Origin: Alteromonas ponticola
Lineage (GTDB): Bacteria > Pseudomonadota > Gammaproteobacteria > Enterobacterales > Alteromonadaceae
Assembly: GCF_012911815.1 (NCBI RefSeq)
Contig: NZ_JAATNW010000003.1
Span: 421,078-485,077 of the forward strand
Length of the DNA: 64,000 nucleotides
Direction: 5' to 3'
The position numbers and the translations under genes were made by a program. This document shows positions 17,670-26,483 of the stretch, in pieces. The notes below the pieces were generated by a model. It worked only from the letters and a program-made list of their open reading frames with translations. It was not told the origin of the DNA and ran no database searches. Within the stretch, counting starts at the first letter, position 1. The number at the start of each line of letters is the position of its first letter.

Positions 17670-18574
17670 TGCTTTAAAAACTTGTCTAAAAGGATCCGAT
17701 CTAATTTATAGGCAGCTTTCACAATTTTGGATGGCATCAATCGCAGGGTCAGTACTCCACAGGCATAGATGACATTCAAAATGGTAAAGCGTTTTAATTC
17801 TTTCATCGCCTGAAACCTGGCTTTAAACTCATTGATAGACTTAGAAATACCCCTGCGTTTATAAAAATTGTTAACCCGTCGAAAAGACAACAATTTATCT
17901 TTCAGGTTTCTGAATACGTAGCCCTGTCTGGCTAAGGCAATCCAAAAAAAGTAATCCTGTGTATTCTTCAGGTTAGCGTTATAGCGATTGCCATCTCTAA
18001 ATACAGTGTATCGTATCGTAACGGTTGGATGGTTCATTGTACAGCGACGGGGCAACATGCGGACAATACGCTTATGCGAAGTAGGCATAACGCGTTGCCC
18101 TACCCTTCTGCCGCTTTCATTAATTTCTTCCAGCGCAGAACCAAGAATCGCGATTTGATGATGTGATTTCAGATAATTGATTTGTCGACTCAAGCGATTG
18201 GGATAAGCGACATCATCGGCATCCATGCGAGCAAAGAATTCAGGCTGATACTGTAAGCCCCATTCGATCGCGTAGTTCATCGCCGCTGCCAGCCCATTAT
18301 TGACCGAGCATTTGGCAAGCACAATGCGCTCGTCAGTTTTACAAAATTCGTCGAGCAAGGATTGAAGGGATATGCTGATTTCGCCATCTATCACGATAAT
18401 AAAGGCAAAGCGCTGATATTCCTGACTTAAAATACTATTAACTGCCTGTTTGACCCAATGCTCTTTATCGTGTTGATACACCGCCATCGCAACGACCGTC
18501 TCAACAGCATCGCTGTTAATCTTTTGTCTGAGTATTGAATATTCTGCGAGAGGGCTTTTTGTCACAATGTGCAC
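17666..18574 (-). CDS. Family 2 glycosyltransferase
   Basis: 302 residues with the GT-A core: AVYQHDKEHWVKQAVNSILSQ, IVIDGEI, NNGLAAAMNYAIEW and FARMDADDVAYPNRL (the DXD motif is DADD near residue 138). The C-terminal third is basic and helical, suggesting association with the inner membrane. It overlaps the following glycosyltransferase gene by four bases and comes after wecA on the same strand. It probably adds a sugar to a lipid-linked saccharide of the local polysaccharide. Confidence 0.82.
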   Translation of the reverse strand: MHIVTKSPLAEYSILRQKINSDAVETVVAMAVYQHDKEHWVKQAVNSILSQEYQRFAFIIVIDGEISISLQSLLDEFCKTDERIVLAKCSVNNGLAAAMNYAIEWGLQYQPEFFARMDADDVAYPNRLSRQINYLKSHHQIAILGSALEEINESGRRVGQRVMPTSHKRIVRMLPRRCTMNHPTVTIRYTVFRDGNRYNANLKNTQDYFFWIALARQGYVFRNLKDKLLSFRRVNNFYKRRGISKSINEFKARFQAMKELKRFTILNVIYACGVLTLRLMPSKIVKAAYKLDRILLDKFLKH

Positions 18575-18641
18575 ATCGTTAGAAAGGTAGGCTTTAATTT
18601 AAAATTTGATTAAACAATGCTAAATGATTTCGTTCAGAAAC

Positions 18642-19706
18642 TTAAGCATGGATAAACTTTTTGAAAAGTCTGATCACTGACCAGATATTCTGGATGATAA
18701 AGCTATAGACAATTAACAAACCGACAAACGCAGCAAACATAATTGATTCTGGTACCTGATAAAACTCTCCTAGGATGCCAATAACACAATAACAGAATCC
18801 CATCGCCAGAATCGCTATTAAAGCCTGAGTAGAACTTAACCCCGCTCGCATAAAGATGTTATGCAAATGCTTTCTATCAGGGCGAAGTACAGACTGCCCT
18901 TTCATTGCGCGACGATACATTATCGCTGCCATATCCATCAGCGGCAAGCCAATTAACCATACTGCCGTTATTGGCCTGAATGCTGGTTGGCTAGCTTGAG
19001 TGTGATCGACCAGTAGCCACACAATTGTCAATCCGACAAACATGCTACCTGCGTCACCCATAAAAATCTTGTTTCCTTTGAAGCCTTTCCAACTGAGGTT
19101 AAATGCAAGGAAAGGAACAATCGCCGCAACGATAATTAACGGCTCCATGACAGCATTACCGTTACCTGTGGCGAGCAAAAAGCCGACTACGGTTAACAAA
19201 ATGATTAAGCTCATGCCACCCGCGAGACCGTCGATTCCATCAATCATATTAAACGCATTGATGACTCCGACTACACAAACTATCGTGAAAAAGTAACCAC
19301 CCAGACCCAGCGATATATTACCAATGCCAATAATATCACCCAAGTCGGTAATGTAGTTTTGGGCACTCCATGCCATTATCGCCGCCACACCAAATTGACA
19401 GACAAGGCGACCTTTTGCACTTAAATCGAAACGGTCATCCATCATACCCAAGAGTACGATGAAGGCAGAAGCAGTAAAGAAGAGAGGATTATTTTTCATC
19501 CACACATCGGTAACGATACTCGCAACCAGTACCGCCATAAAAATAGCTACACCACCGGTAAGCGGAACCATACCAGTGTGTTTTTTCCGGTAGCTTGGCT
19601 GATCAACTAAACCAAATTGATGCGCTAACGGAGTCATCACCACTAACAGCACTAATGCAACAAAGAATGCTGTAAAGAGTGGGACAAATTGAAAATAATC
19701 TAACAT
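18642..19706 (-). CDS. wecA: WecA-type undecaprenyl-phosphate N-acetylglucosaminyl 1-phosphate transferase
   Basis: 354 residues with many membrane segments. Family motifs are DDRFDLSAKGRL (catalytic DD) near residue 90, NAFNMIDGIDGLAGG near residue 155, GDAGSMFVGL near residue 215 and the C-terminal loop HLHNIFMRAG. The enzyme transfers a sugar 1-phosphate to undecaprenyl phosphate, starting lipid-linked glycan synthesis. GlcNAc is the likely sugar by family, but other donors are possible. It is upstream of two glycosyltransferases and divergent from the export genes. Confidence 0.9.
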   Translation of the reverse strand: MLDYFQFVPLFTAFFVALVLLVVMTPLAHQFGLVDQPSYRKKHTGMVPLTGGVAIFMAVLVASIVTDVWMKNNPLFFTASAFIVLLGMMDDRFDLSAKGRLVCQFGVAAIMAWSAQNYITDLGDIIGIGNISLGLGGYFFTIVCVVGVINAFNMIDGIDGLAGGMSLIILLTVVGFLLATGNGNAVMEPLIIVAAIVPFLAFNLSWKGFKGNKIFMGDAGSMFVGLTIVWLLVDHTQASQPAFRPITAVWLIGLPLMDMAAIMYRRAMKGQSVLRPDRKHLHNIFMRAGLSSTQALIAILAMGFCYCVIGILGEFYQVPESIMFAAFVGLLIVYSFIIQNIWSVIRLFKKFIHA

Positions 19707-20024
19707 ACCTAACTGTAATCCTTACTTCCCAGTGTTACTGCATGCCGCCGAATAACTAACCCGAACGCTTTACAAAGCCTAATTAGAACTTAGAAACATT
19801 CACTTGTTTCAAAAAGCATTCAAATTTCCAAGCATTTCATGAGTAGGACATACTTAAACGCGCATATGATAATAGACAACGTTGAGTATGACTAGCCTAA
19901 AGTGCAAAAAATACTTAGGTTAATCTACAAACTAACTTCTATAAGTTTTTAAAAAAGTAAGATATGTGGTTTACTTCCACTATGTTATTCTAAGCGATAA
20001 TAGCTCAAATATAATAAGTTATTT
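19707..20024. other. AT-rich divergent intergenic region of the polysaccharide locus
   Basis: 318 bases between wecA (minus) and the export operon (plus). It must hold promoters for both directions, but no clear -35/-10 pair or operator can be assigned. No RfaH ops element (GGCGGTAG) was seen and no open frame of note. Confidence 0.5.
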
Positions 20025-20351
20025 ATGTATTCTAATTATCCTGTAGCACTTGTGTGCTCAACTTACTTATTGCTGCTATCAGCATGCGCAGCGCCACCAC
20101 CACGCGTAAATGCCAATATACCTATGGTTTCCTCTTCTGATAATATTATTAGAGAGACTTCGATGCAGAATACCGAAAAAGGATGGGCTGCGCCTTCGAT
20201 AATGCAACACGATGAATCTATTCAGGAATTAACTCGTTATGAATCCGCATCCGGGCTAAATTGTGTTATTGCTATGACAAAAGGCAATAATGAGAAAAGT
20301 CATTTTTGTTGGAAAAATGACAGGTGGGTTGAATTAAAAGCGTTGAATTAA
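20025..20351 (+). CDS. Small putative lipoprotein of the polysaccharide locus
   Basis: A 108-residue protein with a lipoprotein signal: LVCSTYLLLLSAC, so the acylated cysteine is at about residue 21. The mature part has no recognised domain; it contains one more cysteine pair (LNCVIAMTKGNNEKSHFCW). It is placed 27 bases before the exporter gene on the same strand, so it is probably part of that operon. The start at 20025 has no visible ribosome site. A role in export is inferred from position only. Confidence 0.6.
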   Translation: MYSNYPVALVCSTYLLLLSACAAPPPRVNANIPMVSSSDNIIRETSMQNTEKGWAAPSIMQHDESIQELTRYESASGLNCVIAMTKGNNEKSHFCWKNDRWVELKALN

Positions 20352-20378
20352 CAATTATCTATTAAATACAATTTACAC

Positions 20379-22220
20379 ATGAAAAATTTTATAAGTGCAC
20401 TTATTTTCTTGTTAGCCACGTCTATCGTTTTTGACTCCTTTGCTCAGTCCTTGGAGCAACTGCAGGCGCTCAGAGGTCAATCACAGAATCAATCACAGGA
20501 CCAACTTCAGCAACAATCTGGAAATTCAGCTCAAGAAGGTCTACCAAACCAGGTTTCACCATTTGAATTATCGTCGAGCGTAGAATTGCCTCAAATGCAA
20601 ATGAATGGAACAAGTTTAGGTCGTTTTAATTCTAAGCCGCGCAGCGGAATTTATTTGCCAGGTGAGCCCACCTATCAATCTGTGTTCCCATTGCGCCAAT
20701 CTCTTCTCGCCCCCCCTTTCGCCGCCAATTTGTTTATAGGTGGTTTCGAGTCTGAGCGAACAACGGGTATAAACGAAAATTACTTGATTGCGCCTGGCGA
20801 TAAAATTTCAGTCTGGATGTGGGGCGCTGCAAATTACTCTTCAGTCGCTACAGTTGACAACCAGGGCAATATATTTATTCCAAATGTAGGTCCAATTCCT
20901 CTTGCCAATGTCCGCGCGAGCAATGTGAATGCTATTGTCCAAAGTAGGATTCGTGAGGTGTATACCAATGAAGTTGAAATTTATATTGATCTGCTCACCG
21001 CCACACCAGTTTCTGTGTACATTTCTGGGCCTGTTGTCAGACCCGGTCAATATGCCGGACAGGCATCCGACAGTGTGCTGTACTATTTAAGACGGGCGGG
21101 TGGTATCGACTTTCAACGAGGCAGCTTCCGTAACGTACAAATTATCCGCGAAGACAAGGTGGTCTCAGAAGTTGATTTATATGAGTTTGCCAAATTCGGT
21201 AAGCTACCCGAGCATCAGTTTCAAGACGGCGACATTATTTTAGTCCGGCCTATAGGAAAAACGGTTACTGTGGAGCGAGGTGCAAAAAATGGATTTACAT
21301 TTGAGTTTGACTCTTCTGAATTAACTGGAGCAAAACTCAGTACATTTGCAATGCCCGACGATTTTTCCAATCACGTTGCTATTACAGGTTTACGAAATGG
21401 TGAACAGTTCGCCCGTTATCTTACTTTAGAGCAATTTGAAAATATTGAGTTAGAATCTGGTGACGTCATTGAATACATGCAGGATCATGAAGAAAACGTC
21501 TATCGTGTGAGTGTCGCAGGAAGCTTCACGGGTCAGTCACAGTTTATTGTCAATAAAGGAACGCGCATAAAACAATTGCTAGACTACATCTCTGTGACCC
21601 CGGGTCTATCAGATACTAGGAATATATATCTTTTGCGTGAAAGCGTCGCTGATAAGCAAGCAGAGATCATTGAAGCCTCTTTGCAACGTCTTGAACGCAG
21701 CATTTACACTGCTCCGATCAGCTCATCCGGAGAAGGTGCAATTCGCGTACAAGAAGCTGGACTTGTCTCTGACTTTATTGAAAGAGCCCGAGAAGTCGAA
21801 CCATTGGGAAAAGTGATTATTTCAGAAGAAGGAAACATTGCAAACATATTACTGGAGCCAAATGACACCATATTTATTCCTGCAGCAACGGATCTGATCC
21901 ATATAGGGGGCGAAGTTCTGGTTCCCCAGTCTGTAGTTTATAACTCCGACGCAGACATGGAAGACTATTTGGCATGGGCGGGAGGTTTTACTCAACGAGC
22001 TGATAGCGATCGTATATTGGTCATTAAGAAAAACGGTAATGTTAAAATATCTTCTCTAGATTCGAGCTTTTGGTTTAGCGGAAATGGAAACGTCGATATC
22101 GAAGCAGGCGATCAAGTAATCGTATTACCTTCAATTGAAATGAAATCCTTACAGGCAATCAAAGATATCACGCAAATAATCTACCAAATTGCCATTGCTG
22201 CAAATGTAGCGATAGATTAA
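20379..22220 (+). CDS. Polysaccharide export protein, Wza/KpsD-like with SLBB domains
   Basis: 613 residues. An N-terminal signal peptide ends near FDSFAQ, followed by a glutamine-rich linker. The polysaccharide export domain starts at YLIAPGDKISVWMWGA (near residue 132), then SLBB-type beta domains (VYISGPVVRPGQYAG and similar units) and a C-terminal one. No lipobox is present, which is like KpsD rather than Wza. It should form the outer-membrane or periplasmic channel for polysaccharide export with the KpsMTE-like proteins encoded next to it. Confidence 0.85.
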   Translation: MKNFISALIFLLATSIVFDSFAQSLEQLQALRGQSQNQSQDQLQQQSGNSAQEGLPNQVSPFELSSSVELPQMQMNGTSLGRFNSKPRSGIYLPGEPTYQSVFPLRQSLLAPPFAANLFIGGFESERTTGINENYLIAPGDKISVWMWGAANYSSVATVDNQGNIFIPNVGPIPLANVRASNVNAIVQSRIREVYTNEVEIYIDLLTATPVSVYISGPVVRPGQYAGQASDSVLYYLRRAGGIDFQRGSFRNVQIIREDKVVSEVDLYEFAKFGKLPEHQFQDGDIILVRPIGKTVTVERGAKNGFTFEFDSSELTGAKLSTFAMPDDFSNHVAITGLRNGEQFARYLTLEQFENIELESGDVIEYMQDHEENVYRVSVAGSFTGQSQFIVNKGTRIKQLLDYISVTPGLSDTRNIYLLRESVADKQAEIIEASLQRLERSIYTAPISSSGEGAIRVQEAGLVSDFIERAREVEPLGKVIISEEGNIANILLEPNDTIFIPAATDLIHIGGEVLVPQSVVYNSDADMEDYLAWAGGFTQRADSDRILVIKKNGNVKISSLDSSFWFSGNGNVDIEAGDQVIVLPSIEMKSLQAIKDITQIIYQIAIAANVAID

Positions 22221-22222
22221 CT

Positions 22223-23002
22223 ATGAGTTCATTTTCTGCACAAATCAGAGGATGGAAAACCGTCATATTTGCTCTTTTTTTAAGAGAGTGGCAGAGTAGA
22301 TTTAATGACAAATTAGGACTGAGCTGGGCGTTTATTGAACCCGCTCTCTTTATTCTAGTTCTCTCTTTTGTCAGAGGTAAGGTGTCAGGTGGTGATGTTC
22401 ACTCTATTCCTATCTTCATCTTTATGCTGATAGGAATGATTGGGATACAGTCATTTTTAAGTTCCCTTAATAGTGTATCAACAGCGATAAAAAAAAATAA
22501 GCCATTATATGCATTCAGGCAGGTTCATCCTATCTCTGCGGTAATTACTTCTGCTTTTTTAGAGTTCTCTATAAAAACTGTTGTTATCGTATTATTGTCT
22601 CTCGCTGTGTATTTGATGGAGATGCCGTACTCATTTGACAATCCGGTACTGTTAATCGGTGTTTATCTATTACTTTGGATATTTTCAACGAGTATCGCGC
22701 TGATTTTCAGTATCGGAGCCGCGTATGTTCCTGAAATCGATAAGATTAAAAACTTTATCTCTCGACCCATGTTTTTCATCTCCTGTGTATTCTTTAGTCT
22801 TCAAGATATTCCGACCGCTTACTGGCATTATTTCAACTGGAATCCTGTGGTCCATTTTATTGAGCTTGCTCGATATGCATGTTTCACTTCCTATGGTAAA
22901 GCGGGTGTAAGCCTGGAGTACGCCGCTATGTGCTCATTAGTATCGTTGTTTTTTTCTCTTTCCATTTATCACCTTACATGGAAAACAATTCTCTCAAGAT
23001 GA
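22223..23002 (+). CDS. kpsM: ABC polysaccharide transporter permease, KpsM-like
   Basis: 259 residues with six predicted membrane segments, ABC-2 type. The N-terminal amphipathic stretch is REWQSRFNDKLGLSWAFIEP, the usual start of this family, and the core GMIGIQSFLSSLNSVSTAIKKNK and later FFISCVFFSL match KpsM/CtrC types. It exports lipid-linked or mature capsular polysaccharide with the ATPase encoded next. The ATG follows the exporter stop by two bases, and its own stop overlaps the kpsT start by four bases. Confidence 0.85.
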   Translation: MSSFSAQIRGWKTVIFALFLREWQSRFNDKLGLSWAFIEPALFILVLSFVRGKVSGGDVHSIPIFIFMLIGMIGIQSFLSSLNSVSTAIKKNKPLYAFRQVHPISAVITSAFLEFSIKTVVIVLLSLAVYLMEMPYSFDNPVLLIGVYLLLWIFSTSIALIFSIGAAYVPEIDKIKNFISRPMFFISCVFFSLQDIPTAYWHYFNWNPVVHFIELARYACFTSYGKAGVSLEYAAMCSLVSLFFSLSIYHLTWKTILSR

Positions 23003-23652
23003 TTCAAATAAAATCACTTACAAAAAGTTACCCCAGTACCCAGGGACGGCAGTATATCTTCAAGGATCTAAACTTTACATTTCCTACCGAAAGTAATGTT
23101 GCCATTTTAGGAAAAAATGGGGCAGGTAAATCTACACTTTTTAGAATGCTTGCGAAAAGTGAATATCCTGACAGAGGCCAGATCATCACGCGTAAGTCGA
23201 TGTCCTGGCCAGTTGCGCTTCAAACAGGAATTCATCCTCAAATGACAGGACGAGAAAATACTCGGTTTATCGGTAGAATAAATCATGTTCGTTCACTAAG
23301 TGAGTATGAAAAGAAGGTGCAGGAATTTGCCGAACTAAAAAATAAATTTGATCTTCCAGTTAAAACCTATTCATCTGGAATGCGCGCCAAATTAGTTTTT
23401 GCTTGCTGTATGAACATAAACTTCGATATTTATTTGATAGATGAGGCAACTTCTGTAGGCGATCCTCATTTTAGAAAAAAAGCTAGAAAAACTCTGAAAG
23501 ATAAGGCAAAGCAGGCTGGCGTTATCATGGTTAGTCATGAAATAGATCAAATAAGAGAGTTTTGTACTTCTGCTGTGATTATTAAAGATGGCCAATTAAA
23601 GTATTACAAAAATTTAGAAGAAGCGATTGAAATTTACACTGGCGAGAAGTAG
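22999..23652 (+). CDS. kpsT: ABC polysaccharide transporter ATPase, KpsT-like
   Basis: 217 residues. Walker A is GKNGAGKSTLF, the ABC signature is YSSGMRAKL and Walker B is IYLIDEATSVGD, followed by the switch histidine in MVSHEID. The compact size and lack of extra C-terminal domain match KpsT. The true start is the ATG at 22999, which overlaps the permease stop (ATGA); the frame could be read from 22930 but that lies inside kpsM. The gene is AT-rich with codon use unlike the housekeeping genes nearby, suggesting horizontal exchange of the export cluster. Confidence 0.9.
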   Translation: MIQIKSLTKSYPSTQGRQYIFKDLNFTFPTESNVAILGKNGAGKSTLFRMLAKSEYPDRGQIITRKSMSWPVALQTGIHPQMTGRENTRFIGRINHVRSLSEYEKKVQEFAELKNKFDLPVKTYSSGMRAKLVFACCMNINFDIYLIDEATSVGDPHFRKKARKTLKDKAKQAGVIMVSHEIDQIREFCTSAVIIKDGQLKYYKNLEEAIEIYTGEK

Positions 23653-23672
23653 TAAAAGAGTTGAGGCATTCG

Positions 23673-24785
23673 GTGACCATTAATTTACAAAAAATCCTAA
23701 ATTATATTAAGAAGAAGCCAAGTTTTATAGTTGTATTAATTTGGTTTTTATATGCTTTTTATCTAACGCTGATAGCATCAGAGCAGTTTGAAAGTGAGAG
23801 TAAGCTAATTATAAAAGCTAGCGACGGTGGAAGTGCGTTCGATCCATCTTCGTTTTTACCAGGGCTTTCCGTTGGTGCGTCATCCGATGAAAGCGACGTG
23901 GTAATTGCATTTATAGAATCTGCTGATATGGCAAATTATCTGAATGAGGCACTGAACCTTAGAGAACATTACTCTTCCAGCCAATATGATCTCTTTAGCA
24001 GATTATCGCAAGATGCAGCGAAAGAGGATTTTCTAAAATTTTACCTCAATCATGTTGAAGTGTATAAAGATGATTTATCAAGAATCATTTCCCTTAAGGC
24101 AAGAGCGTTTGAACCTGAGTTCGCCCAAAAAATTAATAAGACGATTATTGAAGAGGCGGAACAGTTTGTTAACAAAATTAATAATAATCTAGCGGTTAAT
24201 AAGCTGAGATTTGCTCAAGAAGAGCATGCAAAAATAGAGGAAAAATTAAGAAAAGCAAAAGCTGATTTACTGGCATTCCAATCGAAATACGAAGTTCTGG
24301 ATCCAACTATGCAAGGAGCGGCGCTTCAACAGCTCACATTTTCATTGGAAGCGACTTTAGCCCAAAAGCAAACTGAGTTAACTGCACTGTCAACTATCAT
24401 GTCGCCAAAAGCACCTGAGTTAATGACCGTAAAAAGGCAAATTAACGCAATTCAAAAACAAATTGCTGCACAAAAAAGTAAAGTAGTGAATGGTGAACAG
24501 GTCGAAAGAAAGCTTTCGACTACGGAGTTAATGGCACAATTTACCAATATTAAAATCGAACTTGAATTAGCACTTCAAGCATACTCAACTTCTTTGATGT
24601 CATTAGAAAATATCCGCGTTGAAACATATGAGCAATTTCAGCACTTAGTCACGGTGGACAATGCGACCCTACCAGACAAGAGTCAGTACCCAGATATTTT
24701 ATATAACCTCGTTTTATTCGGTCTGATTCTTTTTATGATTTACGGCGTAATTAGAATCGTTCTGGCTACTATCCGTGAACTGTAA
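23673..24785 (+). CDS. kpsE: Capsule export inner-membrane protein, KpsE/Wzz-like
   Basis: About 370 residues with the polysaccharide co-polymerase layout: a membrane segment near the N terminus (FIVVLIWFLYAFYLTLIA), a long helical coiled-coil middle (LAQKQTELTALSTIMSPKAPEL), and a C-terminal membrane segment (LYNLVLFGLILFMIYGVIRI). The proline-rich ATLPDKSQYPDI before the last segment is typical of KpsE/CtrB. I prefer the GTG at 23673, which has a GAGG site upstream; a TTG at 23661 is also possible. It follows kpsT closely and ends the operon as visible. Confidence 0.82.
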   Translation: MTINLQKILNYIKKKPSFIVVLIWFLYAFYLTLIASEQFESESKLIIKASDGGSAFDPSSFLPGLSVGASSDESDVVIAFIESADMANYLNEALNLREHYSSSQYDLFSRLSQDAAKEDFLKFYLNHVEVYKDDLSRIISLKARAFEPEFAQKINKTIIEEAEQFVNKINNNLAVNKLRFAQEEHAKIEEKLRKAKADLLAFQSKYEVLDPTMQGAALQQLTFSLEATLAQKQTELTALSTIMSPKAPELMTVKRQINAIQKQIAAQKSKVVNGEQVERKLSTTELMAQFTNIKIELELALQAYSTSLMSLENIRVETYEQFQHLVTVDNATLPDKSQYPDILYNLVLFGLILFMIYGVIRIVLATIREL

Positions 24786-24801
24786 AGATCAGCAATACCG
24801 A

Positions 24802-24836
24802 TTGCCGCTTTTTCTGTACAAACAGTAAAGCGGCAA
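24802..24836. other. Long hairpin after the capsule export operon
   Basis: A 10-base perfect stem TTGCCGCTTT (24802-24811) with AAAGCGGCAA (24827-24836), with an inner CTG/CAG pairing. It lies 17 bases past the kpsE stop but has no T run, so it may be a weak terminator or an RNA end-processing structure. The rest of 24786-25028 shows nothing else I can name. Confidence 0.4.
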
Positions 24837-25028
24837 ACCAGCCCCCCATCCTGTATTTGTTTTTAGTCACCTGCGAACCAGAGTCGTCAATGTTGCTGTA
24901 ATGCGCTGGACAAGATTGATGACTGTGGCATCTGCTTTGCAATATATTTGTAAACACCAAAAACGTTGGTAATTGCCAACAGAATCGTCAAATTTTTGTC
25001 GCTTCAAATGAATCATTGCGAGGAAACT

Positions 25029-25622
25029 ATGGAACTGGCCATCATATTAATGATTTTACTTGTCGTTGTTTCGGTAAGTGCCATGAAACTGTCAGACAGT
25101 GGCGTCACTTTTCCGTTTCGCCGTAAACCATCCTTGTTCACCCCTGTTGAACATACGTTTTTAAATTTAATTGACCAAGCTGTCGGCAGTGAGTTTCGCG
25201 TATTGTGTCGGGTGCGGCTGAATGATTTGCTGTTGGTGCAAAATCATGCCAATCGCAAGCAGGCCAGTGCTGCGCTTTCGCGCGCTTCCGGCCGACAACT
25301 TGATTTTGTTTTGTGTCACCGCAACGACATGAGTCCGGTCCTGGCAATTGATTTGGTTCACAGTAGTGGCAAAGATGGTTACAAAACGCAAAAAGACTGG
25401 TTTGTTTCAGGCGCATTAGACGCGGCAGGTGTGCCTCATGCTCGCATCAAAGTACAAGCGGGTTATACCGTTGAAGATATCAAAGAATGTATAGAAACCA
25501 AGCTTATTCCATATCGTCGTTCACAGCAAAAACTGGCTCAGGCGCCGACACACAACCCCGCACCGCCAAAACGCCCTACCCGTCCGGTTCGCTCAGTGCG
25601 TTCTAGCAGGGCGGCAGCCTAG
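25029..25622 (+). CDS. DUF2726 domain protein, membrane anchored
   Basis: About 197 residues. A single N-terminal membrane segment (ELAIILMILLVVVSVSAM) is followed by a soluble domain with the DUF2726 pattern: LFTPVEHTFLNLIDQAVGSEF near residue 38, a strand FRVLCRVRLNDLL, and DFVLCHRNDMSPVLAIDL. The C-terminal tail is basic and proline-rich. The ATG at 25029 has a GAGGAA site; the open frame upstream to 24966 lacks one. The domain looks nuclease-like in some descriptions, but no function is established. Confidence 0.7.
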   Translation: MELAIILMILLVVVSVSAMKLSDSGVTFPFRRKPSLFTPVEHTFLNLIDQAVGSEFRVLCRVRLNDLLLVQNHANRKQASAALSRASGRQLDFVLCHRNDMSPVLAIDLVHSSGKDGYKTQKDWFVSGALDAAGVPHARIKVQAGYTVEDIKECIETKLIPYRRSQQKLAQAPTHNPAPPKRPTRPVRSVRSSRAAA

Positions 25623-25631
25623 TTCCTTCTT

Positions 25632-25661
25632 ATACGGGTCCACCTGCGTGGATCCGTATTT
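25632..25661 (+). terminator. Intrinsic terminator after the DUF2726 gene
   Basis: Stem ATACGGGTCCAC (25632-25643) with GTGGATCCGTAT (25648-25659); the one non-Watson-Crick pair is a G-U wobble on the plus-strand RNA. It is followed only by a short T run, so it is a moderate terminator. Confidence 0.6.
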
Positions 25662-25768
25662 CGCAACTGCACTGCAAAAGCCTGTCAGTTTAGCTACATT
25701 CATACTAGAATTAGGCGCTTTTAACGATCGCTACCCAAATGGCGTGGCGACAGGTTACGGTTTTAAAA

Positions 25769-26482
25769 ATGAAAATTGGTATTTTAGGAGCGATGGATCA
25801 AGAAGTCGCTTTGCTTAAACAGTCGCTTAACGATGTCACGACCTCCGTGTGGGCCCACCTCACCTTTTACTCGGGTCATCTTCATGGCGTAAATGTCGTT
25901 GTCGTAAAGTGTGGGATAGGGAAAGTGGCGGCATCAGTTGCTACTGCAATGATGATAGATCGTTTTGGTCCGGATTTTGTCGTCAATACAGGTTCTGCAG
26001 GCGGTTTTGATTCCAGCCTGAAAGTAGGCGATCTGGTCATTGCCAGTGGCGTACAGCATCACGATGTGGATCTTACCCACTTTGGTTATGCACGCGGACA
26101 AGCGAGTGGCATGCCCGATATTTATCCCTGTGACGAACGTTTGATTACAGCGGCTGAGCGTGCTGCCGAAGATGTAGTACATATAACCTCTAAAAGAGGA
26201 CTCGTGTGTACAGGTGATGCTTTTATCGGTTGTGATGAAGCTGCCTCACGCCTGCGCGGACTGTTCCCCGATATGAGCGCGGTTGAAATGGAAGGTGCAG
26301 CAATCGGCCAGACATGTTTCATGCTGGATACGCCTTTTGTGGTGATTCGTTCGCTGTCCGATATCGCAGGGGTAACCTCTACTATATCGTTCCGAGATTA
26401 TCTTGAGGTAGCAGCTAAGCATTCTGCGGAGCTAGTAATGGGCATGATTAAATCATTGTCGGAAGATCCTTTGCTTAAGTAA
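25769..26482 (+). CDS. mtnN: 5'-methylthioadenosine/S-adenosylhomocysteine nucleosidase
   Basis: About 237 residues. The start MKIGILGAMDQEVALLKQ is nearly identical to known MtnN proteins, followed by GKVAASVATAM and the active-site region VNTGSAGGFD, with the catalytic Asp in SLSDIAG near residue 205. It cleaves MTA and SAH to adenine and the thioribose compounds. The ATG at 25769 is preferred over an upstream in-frame ATG at 25739. It is followed after one base by cbiB and then btuF, so it heads an operon. Confidence 0.95.
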   Translation: MKIGILGAMDQEVALLKQSLNDVTTSVWAHLTFYSGHLHGVNVVVVKCGIGKVAASVATAMMIDRFGPDFVVNTGSAGGFDSSLKVGDLVIASGVQHHDVDLTHFGYARGQASGMPDIYPCDERLITAAERAAEDVVHITSKRGLVCTGDAFIGCDEAASRLRGLFPDMSAVEMEGAAIGQTCFMLDTPFVVIRSLSDIAGVTSTISFRDYLEVAAKHSAELVMGMIKSLSEDPLLK

Positions 26483-26483
26483 T

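Noticed and set aside
19707-20024. RfaH ops/JUMPstart element before the capsule export operon
   Set aside because: GGCGGTAG not present on either strand in this gap.
25623-25768. Cobalamin riboswitch before mtnN-cbiB-btuF
   Set aside because: No B12-box-like sequence; the gap holds a terminator hairpin of the previous gene.
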